A DNA stretch of 64,000 nt from Poriferisodalis sp965208925 (GTDB taxonomy: Bacteria; Actinomycetota; Acidimicrobiia; Acidimicrobiales; Poriferisodalaceae). The stretch spans positions 3,472,001 to 3,536,000 of the forward strand of contig NZ_OZ242364.1 of NCBI RefSeq assembly GCF_965208925.1, written 5' to 3'. The position numbers and the translations under genes are program-made. Below are positions 17,456 through 25,139 of the stretch, in pieces (the first letter of the stretch is position 1; each line of letters begins with the position of its first letter). The notes under the pieces are model-generated. The model was not told the origin of the DNA, did not search any database, and worked only from the letters and a program-made list of their open reading frames with translations.

Positions 17456-17560
17456 GGGCTTCCCCTGTGATTCCTGCCTACGAGCGTCGTAACCGATGCC
17501 TGGTTCCGATTGCTTGCTCTGACGCTGAGCATAGTCACAACTCCCGATGCCGCGAAAATT

Positions 17561-17574
17561 CTGACTGCGCTCAG
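17561..17574. promoter_or_regulatory. Operator-like palindrome upstream of the VOC gene
   Basis: CTGACTGCGCTCAG is an imperfect palindrome. Its right half GCGCTCAG is identical to the right halves of both sites at 20005-20033. A further TGAGC half site occurs at 17525-17529. Confidence 0.4.
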
Positions 17575-17591
17575 CTATCGCGCTCTGCAGG

Positions 17592-18542
17592 TCAGAGTGC
17601 TTCGATCAGGGGCTTGACCTCGGCGGCCATCCATTCGGGGACGGTGTCGTCTTCGTGGCAGAAGTGCTCGAACACCACCTCGTCGAGGCCGAGATCGCGC
17701 AGTTGCCCGCAATGGTCCACGAGCTGTTCGATCGAACCCCGCCATGGACCGTGCCCCGCGGCGATGGCGTCCTCGAGGCTGATGCCCGAGCCCTCGGGGG
17801 CCATCATGTCCAGGAAGCGCTGCAGCACGATGTCCTCTTGGTGGTCGTCGGGCCCGATCGTGGCGAAGATCAGCATCGATTTGCGAATGTCGGCCGGGTC
17901 TCGGCCCACGTCGTCGCAATGGCGGGCCAGCGCTTCGTTCGCAGCTCGGAAGCCCTCGATATCGAGCGGGGTGGTGTTCCACTCATAGGCGTGCTCGGCA
18001 ACGATGCGCAGCGTCCGGCGCGGCCCGCTGCCCCCGATGAGGATCGGCGGCCGACCGGCTGGCGGGTGAGGCTTCGAGTTCGTCCCGCTGATGCGGTAGT
18101 ACTCGCCCTCGAAGCTGCCGGACTCTGAGTACCAGAGCTCCTTCATGAGCGCGATCGCCTCTTCGAGGCGGTCGTAGCGCTCGGGTCCGGCCGGGAAGTG
18201 AATGCCGTAGATCTCGTGCTCGTCGGGGTACCAGCCGGCGCCGAGACCCATGATGAAGCGACCGGGCGCGAGCGCATCGAGCTGCTGGGCCATTCGTCCC
18301 ACGTTGACCGGTTCCCGGAACGTCACCGGCGTGACCAGCGGGCCGAAGCGGATGCGCTCGGTCTCTTCGGCTGCCATGACGAACGACAGGTAGACGTCGA
18401 TGGCGTCCTTCTGCTTGCCGTTGAAATAGTGATCAGACCTGAACAGCGAGTTGAACCCCAGCCGCTCGATGAGCTGGCAGACATGGCGCCACCGTTCCCA
18501 GCCGAGCGGCGTTGCCTCCCCGATGATGATGCCGACATCCAT
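17592..18542 (-). CDS. LLM class F420- or FMN-dependent oxidoreductase
   Basis: This is a second luciferase-like monooxygenase (316 residues). It starts MDVGIIIGEATPLGWERW and contains FRSDHYF, ERIRFGPLVTPVTFREP, LDALAPGRFIMGLGAGWYPDEHEIYG and PPILIGGSGPRRTLRIVAEHAYEWN. The short length and the GLGAGW and GGSGPRRTLR motifs resemble actinobacterial F420-dependent LLM proteins. The ATG at 18542 is preceded by AGGGGGAG. It follows the same strand as the VOC, quinone oxidoreductase and HpaB-like genes, forming a loose catabolic series with gaps of about 100-140 bases. Confidence 0.85.
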   Translation of the reverse strand: MDVGIIIGEATPLGWERWRHVCQLIERLGFNSLFRSDHYFNGKQKDAIDVYLSFVMAAEETERIRFGPLVTPVTFREPVNVGRMAQQLDALAPGRFIMGLGAGWYPDEHEIYGIHFPAGPERYDRLEEAIALMKELWYSESGSFEGEYYRISGTNSKPHPPAGRPPILIGGSGPRRTLRIVAEHAYEWNTTPLDIEGFRAANEALARHCDDVGRDPADIRKSMLIFATIGPDDHQEDIVLQRFLDMMAPEGSGISLEDAIAAGHGPWRGSIEQLVDHCGQLRDLGLDEVVFEHFCHEDDTVPEWMAAEVKPLIEAL

Positions 18543-18684
18543 GATTCACTCCCCCTGCGGGGATGCACCGCCTCGTGCCATCACCGGTTGAATCGGCCGA
18601 GCGGGGCCCTGCGGCGTGCCCGCGAGCCGGAGCGTAGCCTCGGCGCGATTGCCCGCTCCAAGCCAGCTACAGACGGAGATTGCC

Positions 18685-19119
18685 ATGGCTGACGACACCG
18701 ATACCGCCACAGGACGCTCGCTGACGCTTGCCGGAGCCCGCAAGGCGCTCGACGCCGCACTGGCGAAGGCCGAGGACATGGGCTTGCGATTCTGCATTGC
18801 CGTGACCGACTCCTCTGGCGAGCCGGTTGCCACCGCTCGCATGGACGGCGCGCCGCGACTGTCGGCCGGCATCGCACTCAACAAGGCCTTCACCGTGTGC
18901 GGCTTCGGCGGCATGCCCAGCGGCAACTGGTGGGACCTCATCAAGGACGAACCGTCGCTGGTGCACGGCATCACCCATACACCGAGGCTGATCGTGTTCG
19001 GCGGCGGCGTACCGATCTTCGTAGACGGCGATCTGGTGGGCGCCATCGGCGTGTCGGGCGGCTCAGCCGACCAGGACACCGAGGTGGCCCAGGCAGGGGC
19101 CGACGCCGTCGCCGGCTAG
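18685..19119 (+). CDS. GlcG/HbpS family (heme-binding-like) protein
   Basis: The 144-residue protein belongs to the GlcG/HbpS/PduO-C family. It has LTLAGARKALDAALAKAEDMG at the N-terminus, VTDSSGEPVATARMDGA, a central ALNKAFT segment and the closing GGGVPIFVDGDLVGAIGVSGGSADQDTEVAQAGADA pattern. The closing GGxP-x8-G-x-IGVSGG motif is diagnostic. Members bind heme or corrinoid-like cofactors or accompany catabolic enzymes, and the exact role is usually unknown. It has no signal peptide. The start at 18685 is supported by ACGGAGA seven bases upstream. It is divergent from the LLM gene. Confidence 0.85.
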   Translation: MADDTDTATGRSLTLAGARKALDAALAKAEDMGLRFCIAVTDSSGEPVATARMDGAPRLSAGIALNKAFTVCGFGGMPSGNWWDLIKDEPSLVHGITHTPRLIVFGGGVPIFVDGDLVGAIGVSGGSADQDTEVAQAGADAVAG

Positions 19120-19167
19120 CTGGTCTCCCTGCATCTGCCCGGTCATCCCGGGCTCTCCGAGCAGAAC

Positions 19168-19186
19168 TGTCGGGTCAGCCCTGACA
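19168..19186. terminator. Candidate hairpin terminator between convergent genes
   Basis: TGTCGGG and CCCTGACA pair through seven positions, including one G-T pair, around a five-base loop. The hairpin lies between the GlcG-family stop (19119) and the convergent RraA stop (19193). There is no clear T-run. Confidence 0.35.
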
Positions 19187-19192
19187 ATCGGG

Positions 19193-19918
19193 TCAGCTCT
19201 GGCGATTCGCCAGCCACTCCTCGAACTCGGCGCGGCGGTCCTTGGCGATCGGGAACGTGCCGATCGAGCTTTCTCCCGCGGCGACCCGCTCGATGGCCCA
19301 TTCCTCTTCGATCTCCTGGGTGTAGGAGTCGTTGGCCACCTCTTCGGCGAGCAGCGCCGGGATCACCACGGCGCCTTCAGCGTCGCCCACGATGATGTCT
19401 CCAGGCAGCACCGTCACGCCGGCGCACGCAATCGGCACCTGGTGGTCAAGCGGCGTGTGCAGCCGGCCGAGCGTCGCAGCATGCGATGACTGGTGGTACA
19501 CGGGCAGACCCACATCGGCCACCGCAGGCGTGTCACGCAACGCGCCGTCGGTAATGAAGCCCGACGCGCCGAGCGATTTGATCCGCATCGTGAAGATGTC
19601 ACCGATCGTGCCGGCGTGCGGCTCGCCGCGAGCCTCCACGATCAGCACCTCTTCTGGCTCGATGGACTCAACGGCACGGCGCTGGGCGTTCTGACCCTCC
19701 AGACGGCGCTCGAAGTCCTCACGCTTGGGCACGAAGCGCAGCGTGTGGGCGTAGCCGAGCATCCGCTGACCCTCGTTCAGCGGCCGCAGGCCGTTGAGGA
19801 AGCTGTTCTGCATCCCTCGTCGCTGCATCTGGCCGGCCAGCGTCGCGGTGGACACCGCGTTGAACTTCATGCGCATGTCATCGGTGAGCAGCACCGGGCG
19901 GTGTTCTGAGTCGGCCAT
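19193..19918 (-). CDS. RraA family aldolase-like protein
   Basis: The protein (241 residues) belongs to the RraA/HMG-CHA aldolase family. GTIGDIFTMR (about 103-112) and GFITDGALRDTP (about 120-131, with Arg128 and Asp129) form the site that binds a divalent metal and pyruvate enolate in class II pyruvate aldolases. Some family members (LigK/ProA) cleave 4-carboxy-4-hydroxy-2-oxoadipate in protocatechuate 4,5-cleavage, a pathway whose upper genes lie at 60-63.6 kb; others only inhibit RNase E or have unknown roles. The ATG at 19918 has AAGGGGG upstream. It is divergent from the livK-like gene, with operator-like repeats in between. Confidence 0.8.
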   Translation of the reverse strand: MADSEHRPVLLTDDMRMKFNAVSTATLAGQMQRRGMQNSFLNGLRPLNEGQRMLGYAHTLRFVPKREDFERRLEGQNAQRRAVESIEPEEVLIVEARGEPHAGTIGDIFTMRIKSLGASGFITDGALRDTPAVADVGLPVYHQSSHAATLGRLHTPLDHQVPIACAGVTVLPGDIIVGDAEGAVVIPALLAEEVANDSYTQEIEEEWAIERVAAGESSIGTFPIAKDRRAEFEEWLANRQS

Positions 19919-20004
19919 GGGATCCCCCTTGTTCTGCGCGGTCCGCCTGATTTCGATGGACGCGTACACGTGCTGTGCTTGCCGCAATGTAATCAGCACT
20001 CGGC

Positions 20005-20033
20005 CTGAGCGCGCTCAGTTTGAGTGCGCTCAG
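20005..20033. promoter_or_regulatory. Tandem operator-like palindromes between RraA and the liv operon
   Basis: A perfect 14-base palindrome CTGAGCGCGCTCAG (20005-20018) is followed by a near-identical copy, TGAGTGCGCTCAG (20021-20033). They lie 87 bases upstream of the RraA start and 141 bases upstream of livK, inside the largest intergenic gap of the window (240 bases). This is a likely shared regulator site for both divergent units. Confidence 0.6.
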
Positions 20034-20158
20034 TTCTTGTGTTCGGATTATGCTCGCCGTCGGGAACGGTCGTAGATCACGATCGCTGGGGACCAGGGCT
20101 CTGCATGTGCTCGTCCCCGCCCAGCGAGAGCCTGGGCACCACAAGGAGGGGGAACCAC

Positions 20159-21592
20159 ATGCTTCGCAAATTGACTGCAATCGCATTCGTATTCGTGCTT
20201 GTCGCCGCCGCTTGCGCCAGTGACGACGACTCTGACACCGCGGATACAGAAGCACCGGCTGCGACCGAGGCACCGGCCGCCACCGAGGCACCTGCACCGG
20301 CCGACGATGACATGGCCGATGACGACATGGCCGACGACATGGCCATGGATCAGGCCGGCGACTTCTGCGGCATGGGCACCGGGGAGCCGGCGACTGGCGA
20401 GCCCATTGTCATCGGCAACGTGACAACGTCGGTACCGGGCATCGATTTCTCGAGCGGCCCGCTGATGATGCAGGCGTACTTCGACTGCGTCAACGACAAC
20501 GGCGGCATCCACGGCCGCCCGATCCAGATGGTCTGGGAGAACGACAACGCCACGCCCGAGGATGCGGCGGCCGCAGCGCGCAAGCTGATCGAGACTGATC
20601 AGCTCGTCGCCATCGGCGGCGGCTTCTCGATTCTGGACTGCCCCGTGAACGCGGCGTACTACGAGGAGAAGGGCTACAACGTGGTTCTGGCCGGCGTGCC
20701 CGGCGAGTGCTTCAGCTCGCCGAACATCGCGGCCACCAATATGGGACCGGCCTACTCGCTGCTGGGTGCCGCACAGGCGGTCATCGCGAAAGGCCCGGTG
20801 AACAAGGTCGTGACCACGACCGGCGTCTCACCCGCCGCCGAGTACGCCAACTCGCTCGCCGGGCTGTTCATCCAGCAGTCCGGCCTCGAGTGGGAGGACG
20901 TGCAGTACGAGCTGCCGATCCAGGACGCCACTTCCGTGGCGCTCGACCTGGTGAGCCGTGCCGGCGACGGTGGCGGCGTGCTGCTCAACTACACCCCGCC
21001 CGAGGGATTGAAGATCCTCAAGGCGGCCGAAGAGCAGGGCTTGATCGACCGGGTCATCTGGGGCGCTTCCACGCCGTTGAATGACAGCTCGGTGGTCGTG
21101 GCGCTTGGAGCGGCCTGGGAAGGCAAGGTCAACGTCAACGCCGAGTTCAGCCTGCTGGACGATCCCCGCCCGGACGTGGAGCTGTACCGGCAGGTGTCCG
21201 CCGAATACTGGCCCGAATCACCGCTCGGCAGCTTCCAGCAGATGGGATTCGTGGCCGGACGGATCATCGTGCACGCGTTGCTCAGCATGGACCCGGCCGA
21301 TCTTGACGACCCGGTTGCGGTCAATGCCGCGATCGGAGCGGTCAAGAACTTCCAGTCGGACCACCTCTGCAAGCCGTGGTACTTCGGCGGCCTGCCGCAA
21401 GGGAACGTTCCGAACAACTGGGACTACAACGTGGTGCCTGACGGCGTCGATCGCATGATCGACGAGTCCGGCTGCTTCGAGATCGCCGCCATCGATCCGA
21501 TCCTGGTCGCTGTGCGCGAGGCTGAGGCCGCCGGCGGCCTGACCTCGGACGAGCCGAACAACTGGAAGGGCGGCCTGGGCTCGGGCGGCTGA
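20159..21592 (+). CDS. ABC transporter substrate-binding lipoprotein, branched-chain amino acid type
   Basis: This is the ligand-binding component (477 residues) of the adjacent importer. It has a lipoprotein signal with lipobox VAAAC (Cys19), then an acidic low-complexity linker of TEAPAAT and DDMADDM units (about residues 20-65), then a periplasmic-binding-protein type I fold beginning near GEPIVIGNV. The start is certain: AAGGAGGGGG precedes the ATG. Linked livHMGF genes follow. Ligands in this family range from leucine to aromatic acids, urea and short amides; given the catabolic neighbours, an aromatic or heterocyclic carboxylate is as likely as an amino acid (inference). Confidence 0.9.
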   Translation: MLRKLTAIAFVFVLVAAACASDDDSDTADTEAPAATEAPAATEAPAPADDDMADDDMADDMAMDQAGDFCGMGTGEPATGEPIVIGNVTTSVPGIDFSSGPLMMQAYFDCVNDNGGIHGRPIQMVWENDNATPEDAAAAARKLIETDQLVAIGGGFSILDCPVNAAYYEEKGYNVVLAGVPGECFSSPNIAATNMGPAYSLLGAAQAVIAKGPVNKVVTTTGVSPAAEYANSLAGLFIQQSGLEWEDVQYELPIQDATSVALDLVSRAGDGGGVLLNYTPPEGLKILKAAEEQGLIDRVIWGASTPLNDSSVVVALGAAWEGKVNVNAEFSLLDDPRPDVELYRQVSAEYWPESPLGSFQQMGFVAGRIIVHALLSMDPADLDDPVAVNAAIGAVKNFQSDHLCKPWYFGGLPQGNVPNNWDYNVVPDGVDRMIDESGCFEIAAIDPILVAVREAEAAGGLTSDEPNNWKGGLGSGG

Positions 21593-21637
21593 TCCGAGTA
21601 GCGCAACACCCGATACACACCGCATACTTCGCTTCGG

Positions 21638-22564
21638 ATGCCTGACAGCTCGATACTGCTGCCATTCCTGATTCAAGGCTTGGCATTCGGGGCGATGTAT
21701 GCGGTGACCGGGACGAGCATCGTCGTCCTGTTCCGCACCACCGGCGTGGTGAACCTGGCGTTCGGCGCCATCGGGTCGATGGGGGTCCACATCGTCTGGT
21801 CGCTCATGGGCGGCTCGATCATGGTGCCCGAGCCCCAGGTGTCGGGTCTCAGCATCCTGCTGTACCCGGCGCTGGTGGCGATCTGCGCGCTCATGTTCCT
21901 GATCTATGGGCGAGTCTTCGCACCGATCTTGGACAAGCGTGATGCCCTGGTGAAGTCGTTGGGAACCGTGGCGCTGACGCTCATTCTGATGGGCATCATG
22001 AAGCAGCGCTGGGACACATCGAAGCCCCGCTCGCTGCACTTTCCCAAGGAGACCTTCACCGTCGGCGGAACCGTCGTGTCCACCAACCAGATCCTGGCGC
22101 TGGTGTTTGCACTGGTCGTTGTCATCGGCGTCGGGCAGTACCTCAAGCGCACCGACACCGGCACCGCAATGCGTGCGATTGCGAACAACCGGGAGACCTC
22201 GGGTCTGCTGGGCGTTCCGGTTCAACGGGTCGAGGCCACCGCGTGGTTCGGTGCCGGCCTGTTGTGCGGCTGCGTGTTCCTGCTGCTGCCCTCGCTCTTC
22301 AAGAGCATGGATCAGGCCACGATGACGTGGTTCGTCATCCCGGCATTGGCGGGCGCCATCGTCGGCCAGCTGCGCTCGCTGTGGGTCACCTTCGGCGCCA
22401 GCCTGCTCATCGGGGTGGTGGAGTCGCTGCTGACGCCGTTCAGCGGCAATCTGAAGTTCCTCTCCGAGCTCCGCCGGTTGACTCCCGTCGTGGTCGCAGT
22501 CGTCGCGATCCTGTGGATCTCGCGCCGGCGAACTGTCGTGCTTGCCGGCCGGGAGATGACCTGA
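21638..22564 (+). CDS. livH: Branched-chain amino acid-type ABC permease LivH
   Basis: This integral membrane permease of 308 residues has about eight hydrophobic segments. LPFLIQGLAFGAMYAVTGTSIVVLFRTTGVVNLAFGAIG at the N-terminus is the LivH signature. A late TAMRAIANNRETSGLLGVPVQRVEATAWFGAGLLCG loop carries the coupling-helix pattern for the ATPases. The stop overlaps the livM start (TGATG). It is probably cotranscribed with the substrate-binding gene 45 bases upstream. Confidence 0.92.
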   Translation: MPDSSILLPFLIQGLAFGAMYAVTGTSIVVLFRTTGVVNLAFGAIGSMGVHIVWSLMGGSIMVPEPQVSGLSILLYPALVAICALMFLIYGRVFAPILDKRDALVKSLGTVALTLILMGIMKQRWDTSKPRSLHFPKETFTVGGTVVSTNQILALVFALVVVIGVGQYLKRTDTGTAMRAIANNRETSGLLGVPVQRVEATAWFGAGLLCGCVFLLLPSLFKSMDQATMTWFVIPALAGAIVGQLRSLWVTFGASLLIGVVESLLTPFSGNLKFLSELRRLTPVVVAVVAILWISRRRTVVLAGREMT

Positions 22565-23544
22565 TGGTGCGCGGCGTGTTGGGCCACCGGGCGTTCCAGC
22601 CGACGATGGTCGGCGGGCTGATGGTCTTTGCGCTCTTCGCCATGCCGTCGATCTTCGACGCCACGTGGATCTTCAACTTCACCCAGATGGCGCTCTACTC
22701 GATGGTCGCCGCCAGCGTCGGAATGCTGTACGGCAGGGTCGGTCTTGTCTCGCTTGGCCAGGTTGCGCCCTACGGCATCGGTGCCTGGGTGACGATCCGC
22801 CTGGCGTTCGCCACTGACATCCCCTACCCGGTGCTGCTGGTCATCGGCGGCGGCGTGGCTGCTGTCATCGGCGTGCTCATCGGCCTGCCGGCGCTGCGGG
22901 TCAGCGGTCTCTACCTGGCGCTCGTGACGCTCATGCTCGCCGTGGGGGTCGAGGTCATCCTGTTCCGGCTGAAGTTCGCGAATGGCGGCCCCGGCTTCAA
23001 CGGGCTCGCGTTGACGATGAGCGATCGGGCCCCCGTGCCGCGGCCCACCTTCGCCGAAGGGGACATTGCGTACTTCCGGTTCGTCGTGATCGTGGCGTTC
23101 GTCATCTTCATGCTGGCGGTGGCGTTCCTCGCAGCCAAGCCCGGGCGTGCGTGGGCTTCGGTGCACCAGAGTGAGCCGTCGGCCCTGGCCTCGGGCATCA
23201 GCGTCACGCGCTACAAGCTGATGGCTTTCGGACTCGCCGCATTCATGGCCGGCGTGGCGGGCGGGCTCTACGGCGCCCATGTGCAATGGTCGATCGGCGT
23301 CGACCAGTTCAACCGGCAGGCAGCGCTGTTCCTGATCGCGGTCGTGCTGATGGGCGGCATCGGTTCGCTGTGGGGCGCACTGCTGGCGGCCTTCTTCGCC
23401 ACGATCATGCTGCCCTTCTTGACCCAGAACGTCATCGGTCACCAGTTCTGGAACGACTTCGCATTGACCATCTTCGGCATCGGCTTGATGATCAACCTCA
23501 TCCAGACCACCAAGGCCATGGAGAAGAAGGGTCTGCTCGAATGA
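22564..23544 (+). CDS. livM: Branched-chain amino acid-type ABC permease LivM
   Basis: This is the second permease subunit (326 residues). It contains the family motif LYGRVGLVSLGQVAPYGIGAW near residue 60, followed by several transmembrane helices, ALRVSGLYLALVTLMLAVGVE, the coupling region SGISVTRYKLMAFGLAAFMAGVAGGLYGA and a C-terminal ATIMLPFLTQNVIG segment. It overlaps livH by one base and livG by four bases, so the importer genes are translationally coupled. Confidence 0.92.
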   Translation: MVRGVLGHRAFQPTMVGGLMVFALFAMPSIFDATWIFNFTQMALYSMVAASVGMLYGRVGLVSLGQVAPYGIGAWVTIRLAFATDIPYPVLLVIGGGVAAVIGVLIGLPALRVSGLYLALVTLMLAVGVEVILFRLKFANGGPGFNGLALTMSDRAPVPRPTFAEGDIAYFRFVVIVAFVIFMLAVAFLAAKPGRAWASVHQSEPSALASGISVTRYKLMAFGLAAFMAGVAGGLYGAHVQWSIGVDQFNRQAALFLIAVVLMGGIGSLWGALLAAFFATIMLPFLTQNVIGHQFWNDFALTIFGIGLMINLIQTTKAMEKKGLLE

Positions 23545-24257
23545 TCGAGATCACCGACCTGAGCGTGCAGTTCGGCGGTGTCCGCTCGCTCGACGAGGTG
23601 ACCCTCACGTTCCCGGGCGGCAACTGCGGCCTGATCGGCCCCAACGGTGCCGGCAAGACCACGCTGTTCAACGTGATGTCGGGCTTCGTGACCCCAGTAG
23701 CCGGCCGCATCGTCATCGACGATGTCGACCTCCTGGACATGGCCGACTACCGGCGGGCTCGCTGGGGGGTCCGCAGAACGTTCCAGACGGTGCAGACCAT
23801 CGAGAGCCTGACGGTGTACGAGAACGTGCGGACGGTCCACGAACATGCTGCCGAAGGCTCTCGCGCCGAGCGGCAGGACTCAGTCGACGACGTGCTGGCA
23901 TTTGTCGGGCTGAGCGACGTCCGCGACAAGGTGGTCCGCACGCTGTCCCAGCGTGACCGTCGATTCATCGAGGTGGCGCGGGCCATCGTGGGCACACCAA
24001 GGGTGGTGCTGCTCGATGAGCCGGCTGCTGGGCTGCCCGAGGAGGAAACCGATCATCTGGCACAGATCATTCGAAGCGTGCCCGAACGCACCGGTGCCAC
24101 GGTGATCCTGGTGGATCACGACATGTCACTGGTGCAGGCATGCTGCGACTGGACCGCCGTGCTCGACTTCGGCCGGCTGGTGGCCGCGGGGCCGACCGCC
24201 GAGGTGCTGCACGACGAGCGAGTGCTCGCCGCCTACGTCGGTGACGAGGAGACGTAA
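23541..24257 (+). CDS. livG: ABC transporter ATP-binding protein LivG, degenerate signature motif
   Basis: The ATPase (238 residues) has Walker A GPNGAGKT, Q-loop RRTFQTVQT, Walker B VVLLDEPAAG and an H-loop histidine in LVDHDMSL. The position of the LSGGQ signature reads LSQRDRRFIEVARAI, with neither of the expected glycines; usual LivG proteins have LSYGQQRRLEIARAL. Because each ATP site uses Walker A of one subunit and the signature of the other, the site shared with LivF may hydrolyse ATP poorly. Otherwise length and motifs are ordinary, and the gene sits in an intact operon. Confidence 0.9.
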   Translation: MIEITDLSVQFGGVRSLDEVTLTFPGGNCGLIGPNGAGKTTLFNVMSGFVTPVAGRIVIDDVDLLDMADYRRARWGVRRTFQTVQTIESLTVYENVRTVHEHAAEGSRAERQDSVDDVLAFVGLSDVRDKVVRTLSQRDRRFIEVARAIVGTPRVVLLDEPAAGLPEEETDHLAQIIRSVPERTGATVILVDHDMSLVQACCDWTAVLDFGRLVAAGPTAEVLHDERVLAAYVGDEET

Positions 24258-24259
24258 CC

Positions 24260-25048
24260 GTGGCCAACGCCGCACCAACCGCCGACGCTTCCGCCGACGG
24301 CAACGTTGCTGCCGTCGCTACCAGTGGCGCCGAGATGTCGAACCTGGTGCTCAGCGACCTGACCGTGGACCGCGGCGGGCGGCCCGTGGTCCACGATGTC
24401 TCGCTGGAGGTGCCGCCGGGCGAGATCACCACCCTGCTGGGACCCAACGGTGCCGGCAAGTCCAGCCTTGCGGCCGCGATCGCAGGTCTCGCCCGTGTGC
24501 GCTCGGGAAGGGTCACGTTGGGCAGCGATGACATCACGAGCTGGCGACCAGAGCGGGTGCGTCACGCGGGGGTGTCGGTTGTGCCGGAGGGCCGTCGGCT
24601 GTTGACCGATCTGACAGTCGCCGACAACATGCGCGTCGCCACCTACTCGCTCGACGAGCAGGCCGCCGAAGACGGGATCAACTACACACGGTCGCTGTTC
24701 CCCGAGCTGGAGCGCCGCTGGGAGAATTTCGGGCGCCTGCTGTCGGGCGGCGAGCAGCAGATGGTGGTGCTGGCCCAGGCGCTCGTGTCGCGACCCAAGG
24801 TGCTCGTGGTGGACGAGCTCTCGCTGGGCTTGGCGCCCATTGTGGTGAAACGCCTCACGCCGGTGCTGGCCGAGGTGGCCGACAGCGGGGTGGCCGTGCT
24901 GCTCATCGAGCAGTTCGCCCAGGTGGCGCTGGCGATGGCCACCAAGGCGTACGTGCTCGAAGGCGGCCGCATCCGGTACGACGGGAGCGCCACCGAGCTG
25001 ATCAACGAGCCCGAGGTGTTGCACTCGGCCTACCTGCTCCAGGACTGA
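24260..25048 (+). CDS. livF: ABC transporter ATP-binding protein LivF
   Basis: This is the second ATPase of the importer, with Walker A GPNGAGKS, VVPEGRRLLTDLTVADN, an intact signature LLSGGEQQ, Walker B VLVVDELSLGLAP, and the LLIEQFAQ segment in place of an H-loop, as is normal for LivF. From the GTG at 24260 the protein has 262 residues, including a 25-residue Ala/Thr-rich leader that LivF proteins lack. An ATG at 24335 (MSNLVLSDL) would give the standard length. The GTG has AGGAG upstream and starts two bases after livG, so I keep it with moderate certainty. Confidence 0.9.
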   Translation: MANAAPTADASADGNVAAVATSGAEMSNLVLSDLTVDRGGRPVVHDVSLEVPPGEITTLLGPNGAGKSSLAAAIAGLARVRSGRVTLGSDDITSWRPERVRHAGVSVVPEGRRLLTDLTVADNMRVATYSLDEQAAEDGINYTRSLFPELERRWENFGRLLSGGEQQMVVLAQALVSRPKVLVVDELSLGLAPIVVKRLTPVLAEVADSGVAVLLIEQFAQVALAMATKAYVLEGGRIRYDGSATELINEPEVLHSAYLLQD

Positions 25049-25139
25049 GGCGTTGGTGGCTGGCGGCGACGCGGGCGGCTCGCAACCGCAGCGTCGGTTG
25101 TCCGTCGAACCAGAATCCGTATTCTCGAAAGGACGGGTT

